A stretch of DNA of 64,000 bases from Pseudomonas alloputida (GTDB lineage Bacteria; Pseudomonadota; Gammaproteobacteria; Pseudomonadales; Pseudomonadaceae): NCBI RefSeq assembly GCF_021283545.2, contig NZ_CP128540.1:4003501-4067500 (forward strand), read 5' to 3'. The position numbers and the translations under genes are program-made. Below the pieces are notes generated by a model. It was not told the DNA's origin and did not search any database. It saw only the letters and a program-made list of their open reading frames with translations. This document shows positions 7,345-13,518 of this stretch, in pieces (the stretch's first letter is position 1; each line of letters starts with the position of its first letter).

Positions 7345-7883
7345 ACGCTATCAGCGCTGAACGCTGGGAGCCAATACCAGGCTTCCCAGGTTATGAGGCC
7401 AGCAGCCTCGGTCGCATTCGATCATTCATTCGTGCGCGGATTGTTGCTGGGGTTAAGCAGCCGCGAATCCTCAAGCAGAAGCCAAACAAAGATGGATACC
7501 TCCTCGTATGCGTGACTCGAAAGCAGCGAACAGTTCATCGGCTGGTGGCTTGTGCCTTTCTTGGCGAGTCTGACCTTCCTCAGGTTAATCACCTCAATGG
7601 GGTCAAGTCGGACAACCGCATCGAGAACCTTGAGTGGTGCACGATATCTGAAAACGTCAGGCACGCGATTGAAACGGGATTGAGGGTTTACGGCACCGGC
7701 CTGCAGAGCCGAACCCACAAGGGCTGGGTTCAGGCAGAGCGCGGCGGCTTCGGTCTCATGCTGCGCGGGCATCGAGACCTGATCGCCATCGGCATGAACC
7801 CTTCTGTTGTCACATCCTGCCTGAAGGGTCGGCGGCGAACTCACAAGGGCTTCACCTTCTCCCGCATCAACACCCAGCTGTAG
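7341..7883 (+). CDS. NUMOD4-HNH homing endonuclease
   Basis: The 180-aa protein starts with a NUMOD4 motif (RWEPIPGFPGYEASSLGRIRS, residues 7-27). An HNH core follows near residues 65-100: TVHRLVACAF, then VNHLNGVKSDNRIENLEWCT, and the SENVRHAI segment. The C-terminal third (THKGWVQAERGGFGLML; GRRRTHKGFTFSRI) may bind DNA. These free-standing endonucleases are selfish and common in phages. It overlaps the upstream gene by 4 bp (ATGA). It is a different subtype from the HNH-AP2 enzyme at 319. Confidence 0.9.
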   Translation: MNAISAERWEPIPGFPGYEASSLGRIRSFIRARIVAGVKQPRILKQKPNKDGYLLVCVTRKQRTVHRLVACAFLGESDLPQVNHLNGVKSDNRIENLEWCTISENVRHAIETGLRVYGTGLQSRTHKGWVQAERGGFGLMLRGHRDLIAIGMNPSVVTSCLKGRRRTHKGFTFSRINTQL

Positions 7884-7895
7884 CCCCTGTCCCCT

Positions 7896-8195
7896 CTATT
7901 TCGAGCAGGCGACTTTATCGAATTTCGGCTGGGTATCGGTGGCGATCCGGCGAGCCCGCCCCACTCCCCAGGCCAGCGCCCTGGTCATTGACTCGCCAGG
8001 TCGGGAATCGAAAGCTTCTTCGTGGATCGCCAACCCGTTTGGCGAATACACGCCGATGAACATCTGCGTCGTACCCGTCCGCGACAATCGCACCTGAACA
8101 TCAATGACCGTTCCATCCTTGAGTTCTTCGTCATGAGTTCGGTGGTGAAGCGTTGGATCAGCCCACTCCCAGAAAACTTCACCGCGAATCCTCAT
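7896..8195 (-). CDS. Phage protein of unknown function on the opposite strand (99 aa)
   Basis: The 99-aa product begins MRIRGEVFWEWADPTLHHRT and is beta-rich in its first half (TVIDVQVRLSRTGTTQMFIGVYS) with a helical C-terminal part (ESMTRALAWGVGRARRIATD). A sequence resembling a ribosome site (GTAGGAGGCCGAC) precedes the ATG. It reads against the rest of the operon, convergent with the NUMOD4-HNH gene. The function is unknown. Confidence 0.6.
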   Translation of the reverse strand: MRIRGEVFWEWADPTLHHRTHDEELKDGTVIDVQVRLSRTGTTQMFIGVYSPNGLAIHEEAFDSRPGESMTRALAWGVGRARRIATDTQPKFDKVACSK

Positions 8196-8377
8196 GTCGG
8201 CCTCCTACGATTTTAGTTGTATGCCACGGGTGAACTCTCACCATAGCCAAAGCGAGGCGAGACGCAATCTCGGTATCGCAGCTTGATAACTGAATCGGAC
8301 CGCCGGCCGATTTTCTTGTACCGAACCCAACCACATGTACAACTTACTGCCGCGATATGGCGGCCAAGGACGAAGTC

Positions 8378-8707
8378 ATGCCTGAAGAAAAGCAACTGAT
8401 CCAGCCGCTGCAGGTTGAGCGCGACGAATACGGCTTCTGGACCCACCCGGCCTGGCCGGACGACGGCGACGAATGCGCGCTTCCGTTCAGCTGGTTCGGC
8501 GACCACGGCCTGGAGTACTGCGTGGTCGAGATGGAAAACGACGGCCCGGAAGAACTGAATGCGGAATGGCTCGACGCCGGCGGCGACTATGACTGCACGC
8601 CCTGGCAGCCAAGCAAGCCGGTCGGTGATGGCTGGTTCACCTTCTCGATCCACGACACCGAAGACGGCCCTGTTTGCGTGTGGGTCCGCCACAAGGTGGC
8701 GGCATGA
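8378..8707 (+). CDS. Phage protein of unknown function, acidic and Trp-rich (109 aa)
   Basis: Two ATGs are possible, 8357 and 8378; AAGGA at 8366-8370 favours 8378. The product is acidic and aromatic, with DEYGFWTHPAWPDDGDE, an ENDGPEEL segment and WFTFSIHDTEDGPVCVWVR near the end, suggesting a small beta fold. Its stop overlaps the next start (ATGA at 8704-8707). The 160 bp before it (8196-8356) hold no gene I can support; they are the likely promoter region for this gene and for the divergent minus-strand gene. Confidence 0.58.
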   Translation: MPEEKQLIQPLQVERDEYGFWTHPAWPDDGDECALPFSWFGDHGLEYCVVEMENDGPEELNAEWLDAGGDYDCTPWQPSKPVGDGWFTFSIHDTEDGPVCVWVRHKVAA

Positions 8708-8967
8708 CCCGCCTCGCCCTCTGCCTCCTGCTGCTGGCCACCGGCGCCAGCGCAGCACCTCACCCCCAAGAGAACATCATCGGCGTGCAGCACGACAGCC
8801 AGCGCGGCGTCACCTGCTACCTGCTGAATGGGGTCGGCATCAGCTGCATCCCCGACAGCCAGCTGCAGGCTGGCAACGAGCGCCAGCTCTCCCCGCACGA
8901 AACCCAACCCGAACCTACACCCGCTCTGGCGCCTGGGCGCTGGATTGATGAGAGGTATGAGCTGTGA
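8704..8967 (+). CDS. Small exported phage protein (87 aa)
   Basis: The ATG at 8704 overlaps the preceding stop. Residues 1-17 (MTRLALCLLLLATGASA) form a clean signal peptide with an ASA-A cleavage site. The mature part is about 70 residues with two Cys (VTCYLLNGVGISCIPDSQ) that could form a disulfide in the periplasm. There is no lipobox and no Rz1-type Pro-rich segment, so it is not an obvious spanin. It overlaps the next GTG start by 4 bp. The function is unknown. Confidence 0.58.
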   Translation: MTRLALCLLLLATGASAAPHPQENIIGVQHDSQRGVTCYLLNGVGISCIPDSQLQAGNERQLSPHETQPEPTPALAPGRWIDERYEL

Positions 8968-9299
8968 GCGAACTTGAAGAGCTGCTGCTGGCTGCCAAAG
9001 CCGCCGGGCTTGAAGTTGAACCCTGCACCTGCCGCGATCCGAAATGGCCTCTGCGCATCAAGGGCCAGTCGGGCACGCGGGCGCACTGGAATCCCAACAT
9101 CAACGACGGCGACGCATTCAAGCTGGCCATTGACCTGGGCATTCAGATCCACATTGAAGGGTCTGGCGAGTCTGAGTCCGTCTGGGCTGATGACACCATG
9201 GTCTGGGTGGACAGCGAATATGCCCAAGGCGATCGCCGAAAGGCGGCACGCACTGCCATCGTCAGCGTTGCGGCTCAGCGCGGAGAGCAAATGCCATGA
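8964..9299 (+). CDS. Phage ABA-sandwich-like protein (111 aa)
   Basis: It starts with GTG overlapping the previous stop (GTGA). After a short N-terminal helix it contains a two-Cys segment (VEPCTCRDPKWPLRIKG). The region DGDAFKLAIDLGIQIHIEG onward to RRKAARTAIVSVAA resembles the phage ABA sandwich domain of small early phage proteins (recall, not searched). The function of that domain is unknown. It overlaps the next start by 4 bp. Confidence 0.55.
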   Translation: MSELEELLLAAKAAGLEVEPCTCRDPKWPLRIKGQSGTRAHWNPNINDGDAFKLAIDLGIQIHIEGSGESESVWADDTMVWVDSEYAQGDRRKAARTAIVSVAAQRGEQMP

Positions 9300-9694
9300 C
9301 CGACCTGATCGAAGTGAGGGTATCCACCCTCCTCGGCGCACCGCTTGACTAGGCCGTGGCGCAAGTTGAGGGAATCGAGACGAGCTGGCGGTATGGCCGG
9401 GAGTTGGTGAAAGTTCACGATCGCGGTGGCATCAAGCTGGTCGAAAGCATCCGCTCGATTTACTCGCCATCGATAGATTGGAGCCAGGGCGGTCCGCTAG
9501 TAGACAAGCATCACGGCGGACTCCACTACGAGGCCCATATGGCTGATGCAAACTTTCGCTACAGCTCTGGCCCGGGCAGGACCGGATTCTGGTGCTACGG
9601 CCCGACCGCGCTAATTTCCTTCTGCCGGGGACTGGTCAAAGCCAAGCTCGGCGATATCGTCCAGGTGCCCAAGGAGCTGATCAATGAGCACTGA
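9296..9694 (+). pseudogene. DUF2591-like phage gene interrupted by an in-frame amber codon
   Basis: The ATG at 9296 (overlapping the previous stop) reads MTDLIEVRVSTLLGAPLD, then TAG at 9350-9352. The same frame continues AVAQVEGIE to a stop at 9692-9694. The whole 133-codon frame looks like DUF2591-type phage proteins, which I recall as having a Trp in this position (LDWAV); a single G-to-A change (TGG to TAG) explains the stop. Downstream matches include YSPSIDWSQGGPLVDKH and KLGDIVQVPKEL. A GTG at 9356 could restart a 112-aa product. It could be a pseudogene, a restart, suppression or a sequencing error. Confidence 0.7.
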
Positions 9695-9902
9695 AATAAC
9701 CAACGTGCAGGGGCTGATGAAGGCCTGCCAGCGCGGTGTGGCTGGAAAAGGGGCGGCGATCGAGGAAGCCAACAACCTGCTTGCCGAGTGCTACGGCCTG
9801 CTGGGCAAGCTCGCCGCCCAGAACGAGGCGCTGCGCAAGGACCGCGATAGCTTGCGCGAAGACCGAGACAGCCTGCTCGAGGCCGGAGGACACCTTCTAT
9901 GA
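9684..9902 (+). CDS. Small coiled-coil phage protein (72 aa)
   Basis: The ATG at 9684 lies 11 bp inside the end of the DUF2591-like frame. The 72-aa product is helical throughout, with a heptad-like C-terminal half containing a duplicated KDRDSLREDRDSL stretch. There is no membrane segment or known motif. Its stop overlaps the next ATG (ATGA at 9899-9902). The function is unknown. Confidence 0.5.
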   Translation: MSTEITNVQGLMKACQRGVAGKGAAIEEANNLLAECYGLLGKLAAQNEALRKDRDSLREDRDSLLEAGGHLL

Positions 9903-9949
9903 TCGCCCTCGCCTACATGGCCTACCTGATCTATCGAGGTCCGCAGTGA
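9899..9949 (+). CDS. Possible 16-residue hydrophobic coupling peptide
   Basis: The ATG at 9899 overlaps the upstream stop and encodes MIALAYMAYLIYRGPQ. The stop at 9947-9949 overlaps the GTG start at 9946. The tight overlaps at both ends fit a peptide that carries ribosomes to the next gene, or a tiny membrane peptide. Support is only positional. Confidence 0.3.
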   Translation: MIALAYMAYLIYRGPQ

Positions 9950-10146
9950 ACAACCACCAGTACCAGCCATTCTCTGCTCGAGGCTTCGGTAGCTGGCACA
10001 CCTGCAGCATCTGCGGAACGTCCAAGCACAGCGGCTTCTACTGGCTTGGCGGCTACAAGAGCAAGACAGAGCCACCCTGCATAGCCTGGAAGATCGACCC
10101 AGAGTGGAAGGCCCAGGCCATCCCAGCGCCCATCACTGAAGCCTAA
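9946..10146 (+). CDS. Small putative zinc-ribbon phage protein (66 aa)
   Basis: The GTG at 9946 opens a 66-aa frame. It contains WHTCSICGTSKHSGFYW with one CxxC and a further Cys at PPCIAWK, suggesting a partial zinc-binding site. The protein is short, basic and aromatic. It is the last gene before a small intergenic hairpin. The function is unknown. Confidence 0.5.
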   Translation: MNNHQYQPFSARGFGSWHTCSICGTSKHSGFYWLGGYKSKTEPPCIAWKIDPEWKAQAIPAPITEA

Positions 10147-10165
10147 ATCCTACCCAACTACTCAA

Positions 10166-10190
10166 GCCCGCCGACATGCGCGGGCGAGGA
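10166..10190 (+). repeat. Hairpin abutting the Shine-Dalgarno of the phosphatase gene
   Basis: GCCCGC (10166-10171) pairs with GCGGGC (10180-10185) and is directly followed by GAGGA (10186-10190), the ribosome site for the ATG at 10197. This is the clearest example of the hairpin-SD layout also seen at 885-903 and 6696-6711. Confidence 0.5.
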
Positions 10191-10196
10191 TCCTGC

Positions 10197-10934
10197 ATGC
10201 TCGAAAATATCGAGGTGATGCGCATCAAGCGCTTCGCCGCAAACACGGCTGGCCGCGATTTCGCGGTCGGCGACATTCACGGGCACTTCACCCGGCTGAA
10301 GGCTGCCCTGGATGCAGCCGGCTTCGATACAGCAGTTGACCGGCTGTTCAGCGTCGGTGACCTGGTGGATCGCGGGCCTGAGTGCCGCGACGTGCTCACC
10401 TGGCTGGCCAAGCCATGGTTCCATGCCGTGCGCGGCAACCACGACGACTACGTCTGCCGGTTCGACACCTGCGACGTGGACAACTGGGTCTACAACGGCG
10501 GAGCCTGGTTTGCCGGCCTGGCCTGGGATGAGCAACGTGAGTTCGCCGCCCAGTTCCGCGAGCTGCCGATCGCCATCGAGGTAGAGACGCCCGGCGGCCT
10601 GGTCGGTGTCGTGCACGCCGACTGCCCATTCCCGTCATGGGATGAGCTGCGGGCCGCACTTGAGGCGCCGGAAACCGCCAAGCAGCTGAAGCTGACCCAG
10701 AACACCTGCATGTGGTCGCGCAGCCGGATCGAACTTGGCGAGACCGAAGGCGTTGCGGGCGTCCTGGCGCTGGTGGTGGGCCACACCCCGCTGCACAAGC
10801 CGGCGGCGCTCGGCAACGTCATCCATATCGACACCATGGGCTGGAGGCCGCAGGACGGCGGGTATTTCACCCTGCTGAACCTGGCCACGCTCGAAACCAT
10901 CCCGCCCACACCCGCCAAGCTCAGCTGGGACTGA
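10197..10934 (+). CDS. Lambda PP-like Ser/Thr protein phosphatase (calcineurin-type metallophosphoesterase)
   Basis: The start at 10197 follows GAGGA with 6-bp spacing; an ATG at 10176 lacks a ribosome site. The 245-aa enzyme shows the full metal-binding set: GDIHGH (about residue 25), GDLVDRGPE (about 53), RGNHDD (about 78), a His in VGVVHADCPFPSW, and GHTPLHKP (about 200). This matches lambda protein phosphatase, a Mn-dependent Ser/Thr/Tyr phosphatase. It could act on host signalling in lysogens or in infection. It is followed after 14 bp by a small gene. Confidence 0.92.
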   Translation: MLENIEVMRIKRFAANTAGRDFAVGDIHGHFTRLKAALDAAGFDTAVDRLFSVGDLVDRGPECRDVLTWLAKPWFHAVRGNHDDYVCRFDTCDVDNWVYNGGAWFAGLAWDEQREFAAQFRELPIAIEVETPGGLVGVVHADCPFPSWDELRAALEAPETAKQLKLTQNTCMWSRSRIELGETEGVAGVLALVVGHTPLHKPAALGNVIHIDTMGWRPQDGGYFTLLNLATLETIPPTPAKLSWD

Positions 10935-10948
10935 GCCAGGAGGAATCC

Positions 10949-11125
10949 ATGAACCTGATCGACTGCTACGTGACGAAGATCCTCGGCGAGCCGTACCGCA
11001 AGTTCGGCGCCTGGTGGGTATCCGTGGAATACACGGCCGAGGGCTGGCCTGGAACCAAAGAACTCATGTTCCGTACCGAGGAAGCCGCACGGGCGGCGCA
11101 GGTCGGATATCACTTCACGGCCTGA
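10949..11125 (+). CDS. Small phage protein, unknown (58 aa)
   Basis: AGGAGGAA at about 10938-10945 gives the ATG at 10949 a strong ribosome site. The 58-aa product (LIDCYVTKILGEPYRKFGAW; EEAARAAQVGYHFTA) looks like a small alpha-beta protein with an amphipathic C-terminal helix. No family is recognised. It is followed by AGGAGG and the excisionase-like gene. Confidence 0.6.
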   Translation: MNLIDCYVTKILGEPYRKFGAWWVSVEYTAEGWPGTKELMFRTEEAARAAQVGYHFTA

Positions 11126-11135
11126 GGAGGCCCAC

Positions 11136-11552
11136 ATGGCAAACGCCACCGCTGCAGTGCAGCCAGGCTTATTGCCGAGAATCATCCGGGCCGGTGATGC
11201 GCCCGGATATCTCGGCATGTGCAGAGACGAATTCAAGAACACCGTCCGCCCATTCGTGCGCGAATTTCCGATTGGAAAGCAAGGCATTGGGTTTGATCGA
11301 CTTGAGCTGGATGCCTGGGTCGACGCGTACATCGAGGCGATGGCCGTTGAAAAGGCCGCCGATCAAGACAACAATCGGCCTCGCAGCGAGAGTCTGGCCG
11401 TGACCTCCAAGGAGAATCCATGGCCAAAAAGGCAATCACAGGCCTCCAGAAAATGCCGAGCGGCATCTGGAAAATCGACAAAATCTACAGGGGAGAGCGA
11501 ATTCAAGAAAGCACTGGCACTTGTGACCGGGAAGAAGCAGAGCAATACCTGA
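11136..11552 (+). CDS. Excisionase-like DNA-binding protein
   Basis: The 138-aa product starts behind GAGGAGG. Residues 14-60 (IIRAGDAPGYLGMCRDEFKN; FPIGKQGIGFDRLELDAWVD) have the winged-helix layout of AlpA/excisionase-like proteins: a helix-turn-helix that selects an element, then a wing with IGFDRLELD. Its position directly upstream of int fits an Xis role. The last 45 codons overlap int in another frame and are Ser/Lys-rich, so the conserved part ends near residue 90. The 133-bp overlap is large. Confidence 0.72.
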   Translation: MANATAAVQPGLLPRIIRAGDAPGYLGMCRDEFKNTVRPFVREFPIGKQGIGFDRLELDAWVDAYIEAMAVEKAADQDNNRPRSESLAVTSKENPWPKRQSQASRKCRAASGKSTKSTGESEFKKALALVTGKKQSNT

Positions 11553-12601
11553 TCCATTTACTAGAGAAGATGCGCCTGCGCAAAGTCTACGGTGTGCGCG
11601 AGGTCAAGACGTTCAGCGCCGCAGCGGCCAAATACTTGGTCGAGCACAAGGATCAGCCCTCATTCAGGATCACTGCGCTGTACCTGAACCAGCTGGACGA
11701 CTATATCGGCCATCTGCCGCTGACGCATATCGATGATGAGGCCCTGGCTCCGTTCATTCGCGACAGGAAGGCCGATGTAGTGCTACCGGATGGGAAGGTG
11801 AAAAAGGGAGTGAGCAACAGGACAGTTAACATCGCAATCGAACGAGCGGTCCGTGTTCTATCGCTGGCGTGCAGGAAATGGCGGGACGAGGAGCGCCGGC
11901 CGTGGCTGGACAGCGTGCCGCTGCTAACCAAGCTGGAAGAGAAGAAGGCGAGCCGAAAGCCCTATCCCATGTCATGGGAGGAGCAATCGGTTCTCTTCGG
12001 GGAATTGCCAGACCATTTGCAGCGGATGGCCCTGTTCAAGGTAAACACGGGCTGCCGCGAGCAGGAGGTCTGCAAACTGAGGTGGGATTGGGAGATCTCT
12101 GTGCCAGAGCTTGGCACCAGCGTGTTTCTCATACCGGCCGAGTTCGGCGGCAGGCATGAGAACTCTGGGGTCAAGAACCGGGACGAGCGTCTGGTGGTGC
12201 TGAACGATGTGGCCAGATCGATCATAGAGAAGCAGCGCGGTCTTTCGCGGGAATGGGTGTTCCCCTACAACGGCACCGCGATGCACCGGATGAACGATTC
12301 GGCCTGGAAGAAAGCGCGGGTGCGCGCGGCAAAGCTCTGGCAGGAGCAGCATCTACGGCCGGCACATCCTGGGTTCGCTTCTATCAGGATTCACGACCTT
12401 AAGCATACCTTCGGCAGGCGCCTGAAGGCAGCCGGTGTTTCAGAAGAAGATCGCAAGTCGCTTCTGGGTCACAAGAACGGCAGCGTGACCAGTCACTACT
12501 CCGGCGCGGAGCTCGGTCAGCTGATAGAAGCAGCAAACAAGGTGTCGGCCACCGACTCGCGGGGACCGGTACTGACAATTTTGAAGAGGAGGATCGGATG
12601 A
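11420..12601 (+). CDS. int: Tyrosine integrase of the prophage
   Basis: AAGGAG precedes the ATG at 11420, inside the excisionase-like gene. The 393-aa protein has an N-terminal arm-binding part (ITGLQKMPSGIWKIDKIYRG), a core-binding domain, and a catalytic domain. The catalytic residues visible are Arg in NTGCREQEVCKLRWDW, His in HDLKHTFGRRLKAAGV, the LLGHKNGSVTSHYSGAE segment with His, and Tyr in SHYSGAE. The usual HxxR reads HDLK here. It recombines attP with attB. It points at the tRNA-Pro, its likely target. Confidence 0.95.
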   Translation: MAKKAITGLQKMPSGIWKIDKIYRGERIQESTGTCDREEAEQYLIHLLEKMRLRKVYGVREVKTFSAAAAKYLVEHKDQPSFRITALYLNQLDDYIGHLPLTHIDDEALAPFIRDRKADVVLPDGKVKKGVSNRTVNIAIERAVRVLSLACRKWRDEERRPWLDSVPLLTKLEEKKASRKPYPMSWEEQSVLFGELPDHLQRMALFKVNTGCREQEVCKLRWDWEISVPELGTSVFLIPAEFGGRHENSGVKNRDERLVVLNDVARSIIEKQRGLSREWVFPYNGTAMHRMNDSAWKKARVRAAKLWQEQHLRPAHPGFASIRIHDLKHTFGRRLKAAGVSEEDRKSLLGHKNGSVTSHYSGAELGQLIEAANKVSATDSRGPVLTILKRRIG

Positions 12602-12650
12602 GGAAAAAGGCGAAGTCACTCGAAAAGTCACTAGCCCCAGAAACAACGAA

Positions 12651-12666
12651 GCCACCCGAAGGTGGC
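12651..12666. terminator. Hairpin after int
   Basis: GCCACC-CGAA-GGTGGC forms a perfect 6-bp stem with a tetraloop between the int stop and the tRNA. It could terminate int transcription or form part of the att region. A direct repeat AAGTCACT lies just upstream (12613 and 12625 region). There is no clear T-run on the plus strand. Confidence 0.4.
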
Positions 12667-12683
12667 TAAGTTGTTGAATATAT

Positions 12684-12760
12684 TGGTCGGGACGGAGTGA
12701 TTCGAACACTCGACCCCTTGCACCCCATGCAAGTGCGCTACCGGGCTGCGCTACGCCCCG
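12684..12760 (-). tRNA. tRNA-Pro (anticodon GGG); prophage attachment site
   Basis: On the minus strand the sequence folds as a 77-nt tRNA with encoded CCA. The acceptor 5' strand CGGGGCG faces 3' CGTCCCG, the anticodon stem CTTGC/GCAAG encloses ATGGGGT with anticodon GGG, and the T arm contains GTTCGAATC. The integrase gene abuts the 3' end, so the phage end regenerates the 3' part of the tRNA and the attachment core should lie in the anticodon-to-3' half. The second att copy should be left of the window. The ends of the core cannot be fixed from one side. Confidence 0.96.
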
Positions 12761-12874
12761 ACTGGGCTTTGAAGCATGTTCTCAATCTTGCCGAGAACGT
12801 TGAAGAATGTACCCTAACCCTCTGATAAATGAAAGCTTTTTCTCAAAAAATTTTCCACTCATCAGAAACCCAGC

Positions 12875-13231
12875 TTACTTCTTCAAAACCACCAACACAT
12901 CCTCCAACTCAACAATCATCTGCCGAATCAGCTGCTTGTACTGGCTGGATTCATCTTTAGCCTCATCACTGGAGAGCCTCAACCGCGCCCCGCCAATGGT
13001 GAACCCCTGGTCATACAGCAGCGCACGAATCTGGCGGATCATCAGCACATCCTGGCGCTGGTAATACCGCCGGTTCCCCCGCCGCTTCACAGGGTTCAGC
13101 TGGTCGAACTCCTGCTCCCAATACCGCAGCACGTGTGGCTTTACGGCACACAACTCGCTCACTTCACCAATGGTGAAGTAGCGTTTGCCCGGTATGGGGG
13201 GCAGTTCGTCGTTATGGCTTGGTTCCAGCAT
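12875..13231 (-). CDS. MerR-family transcriptional regulator next to ihfA
   Basis: The ATG at 13231 ([12 protein letters not shown]) gives 118 aa and overlaps the end of ihfA by 20 bp. The winged helix-turn-helix is clear: [20 protein letters not shown], then [21 protein letters not shown] and [20 protein letters not shown]. There is no C-terminal Cys-rich effector loop, so this is the short MerR type always found beside ihfA in pseudomonads (recall). It ends the pheST-ihfA transcription unit. Its regulatory target is unknown. Confidence 0.93.
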
Positions 13232-13514
13232 AGGCCTCAACCCGGGCCTTCAACTTCTGCCCTGGACGAAAGGTGACGACGCGCCGTGCGGTGATCGGGA
13301 TCTCTTCCCCTGTCTTGGGGTTACGGCCCGGCCGCTGGCGTTTGTCGCGAAGGTCGAAGTTGCCGAAACCGGACAGCTTGACCTGCTCGTTCTCTTCAAG
13401 TGCGTGCCGAATTTCTTCGAAAAACAGCTCGACCAGCTCCTTGGCCTCACGCTTGTTAAGCCCCAGCTCCTCGTACAGCCTTTCGGCCATCTCAGCTTTC
13501 GTCAGAGCACCCAT
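13212..13514 (-). CDS. ihfA: Integration host factor alpha subunit
   Basis: This 100-aa HU/IHF-family protein begins [20 protein letters not shown] and carries the DNA-minor-groove arm with [11 protein letters not shown] and the intercalating Pro. With IhfB it bends DNA at specific sites and serves recombination, replication and transcription from sigma-54 promoters. It follows pheT by 4 bp. IHF is also used by many phage integrases, and the prophage int gene lies 0.6 kb away, which may be coincidental. Confidence 0.98.
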
Positions 13515-13518
13515 GCCG

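Larger units (their letters stand above)
1..12684. mobile_element. Prophage arm: early, recombination and integration region
   Basis: Almost every gene from the window start to the tRNA-Pro is a phage type or a short unknown gene. They read rightwards with ATGA overlaps. The diagnostic genes are ERF annealase, YqaJ exonuclease, SSB, two HNH endonucleases, an excisionase-like protein and a tyrosine integrase. The integrase ends 83 bp before the 3' end of tRNA-Pro, the usual place for a prophage junction. Structural, lysis and repressor genes are not seen, so the rest of the prophage and its other att site must lie left of the window. Confidence 0.93.
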
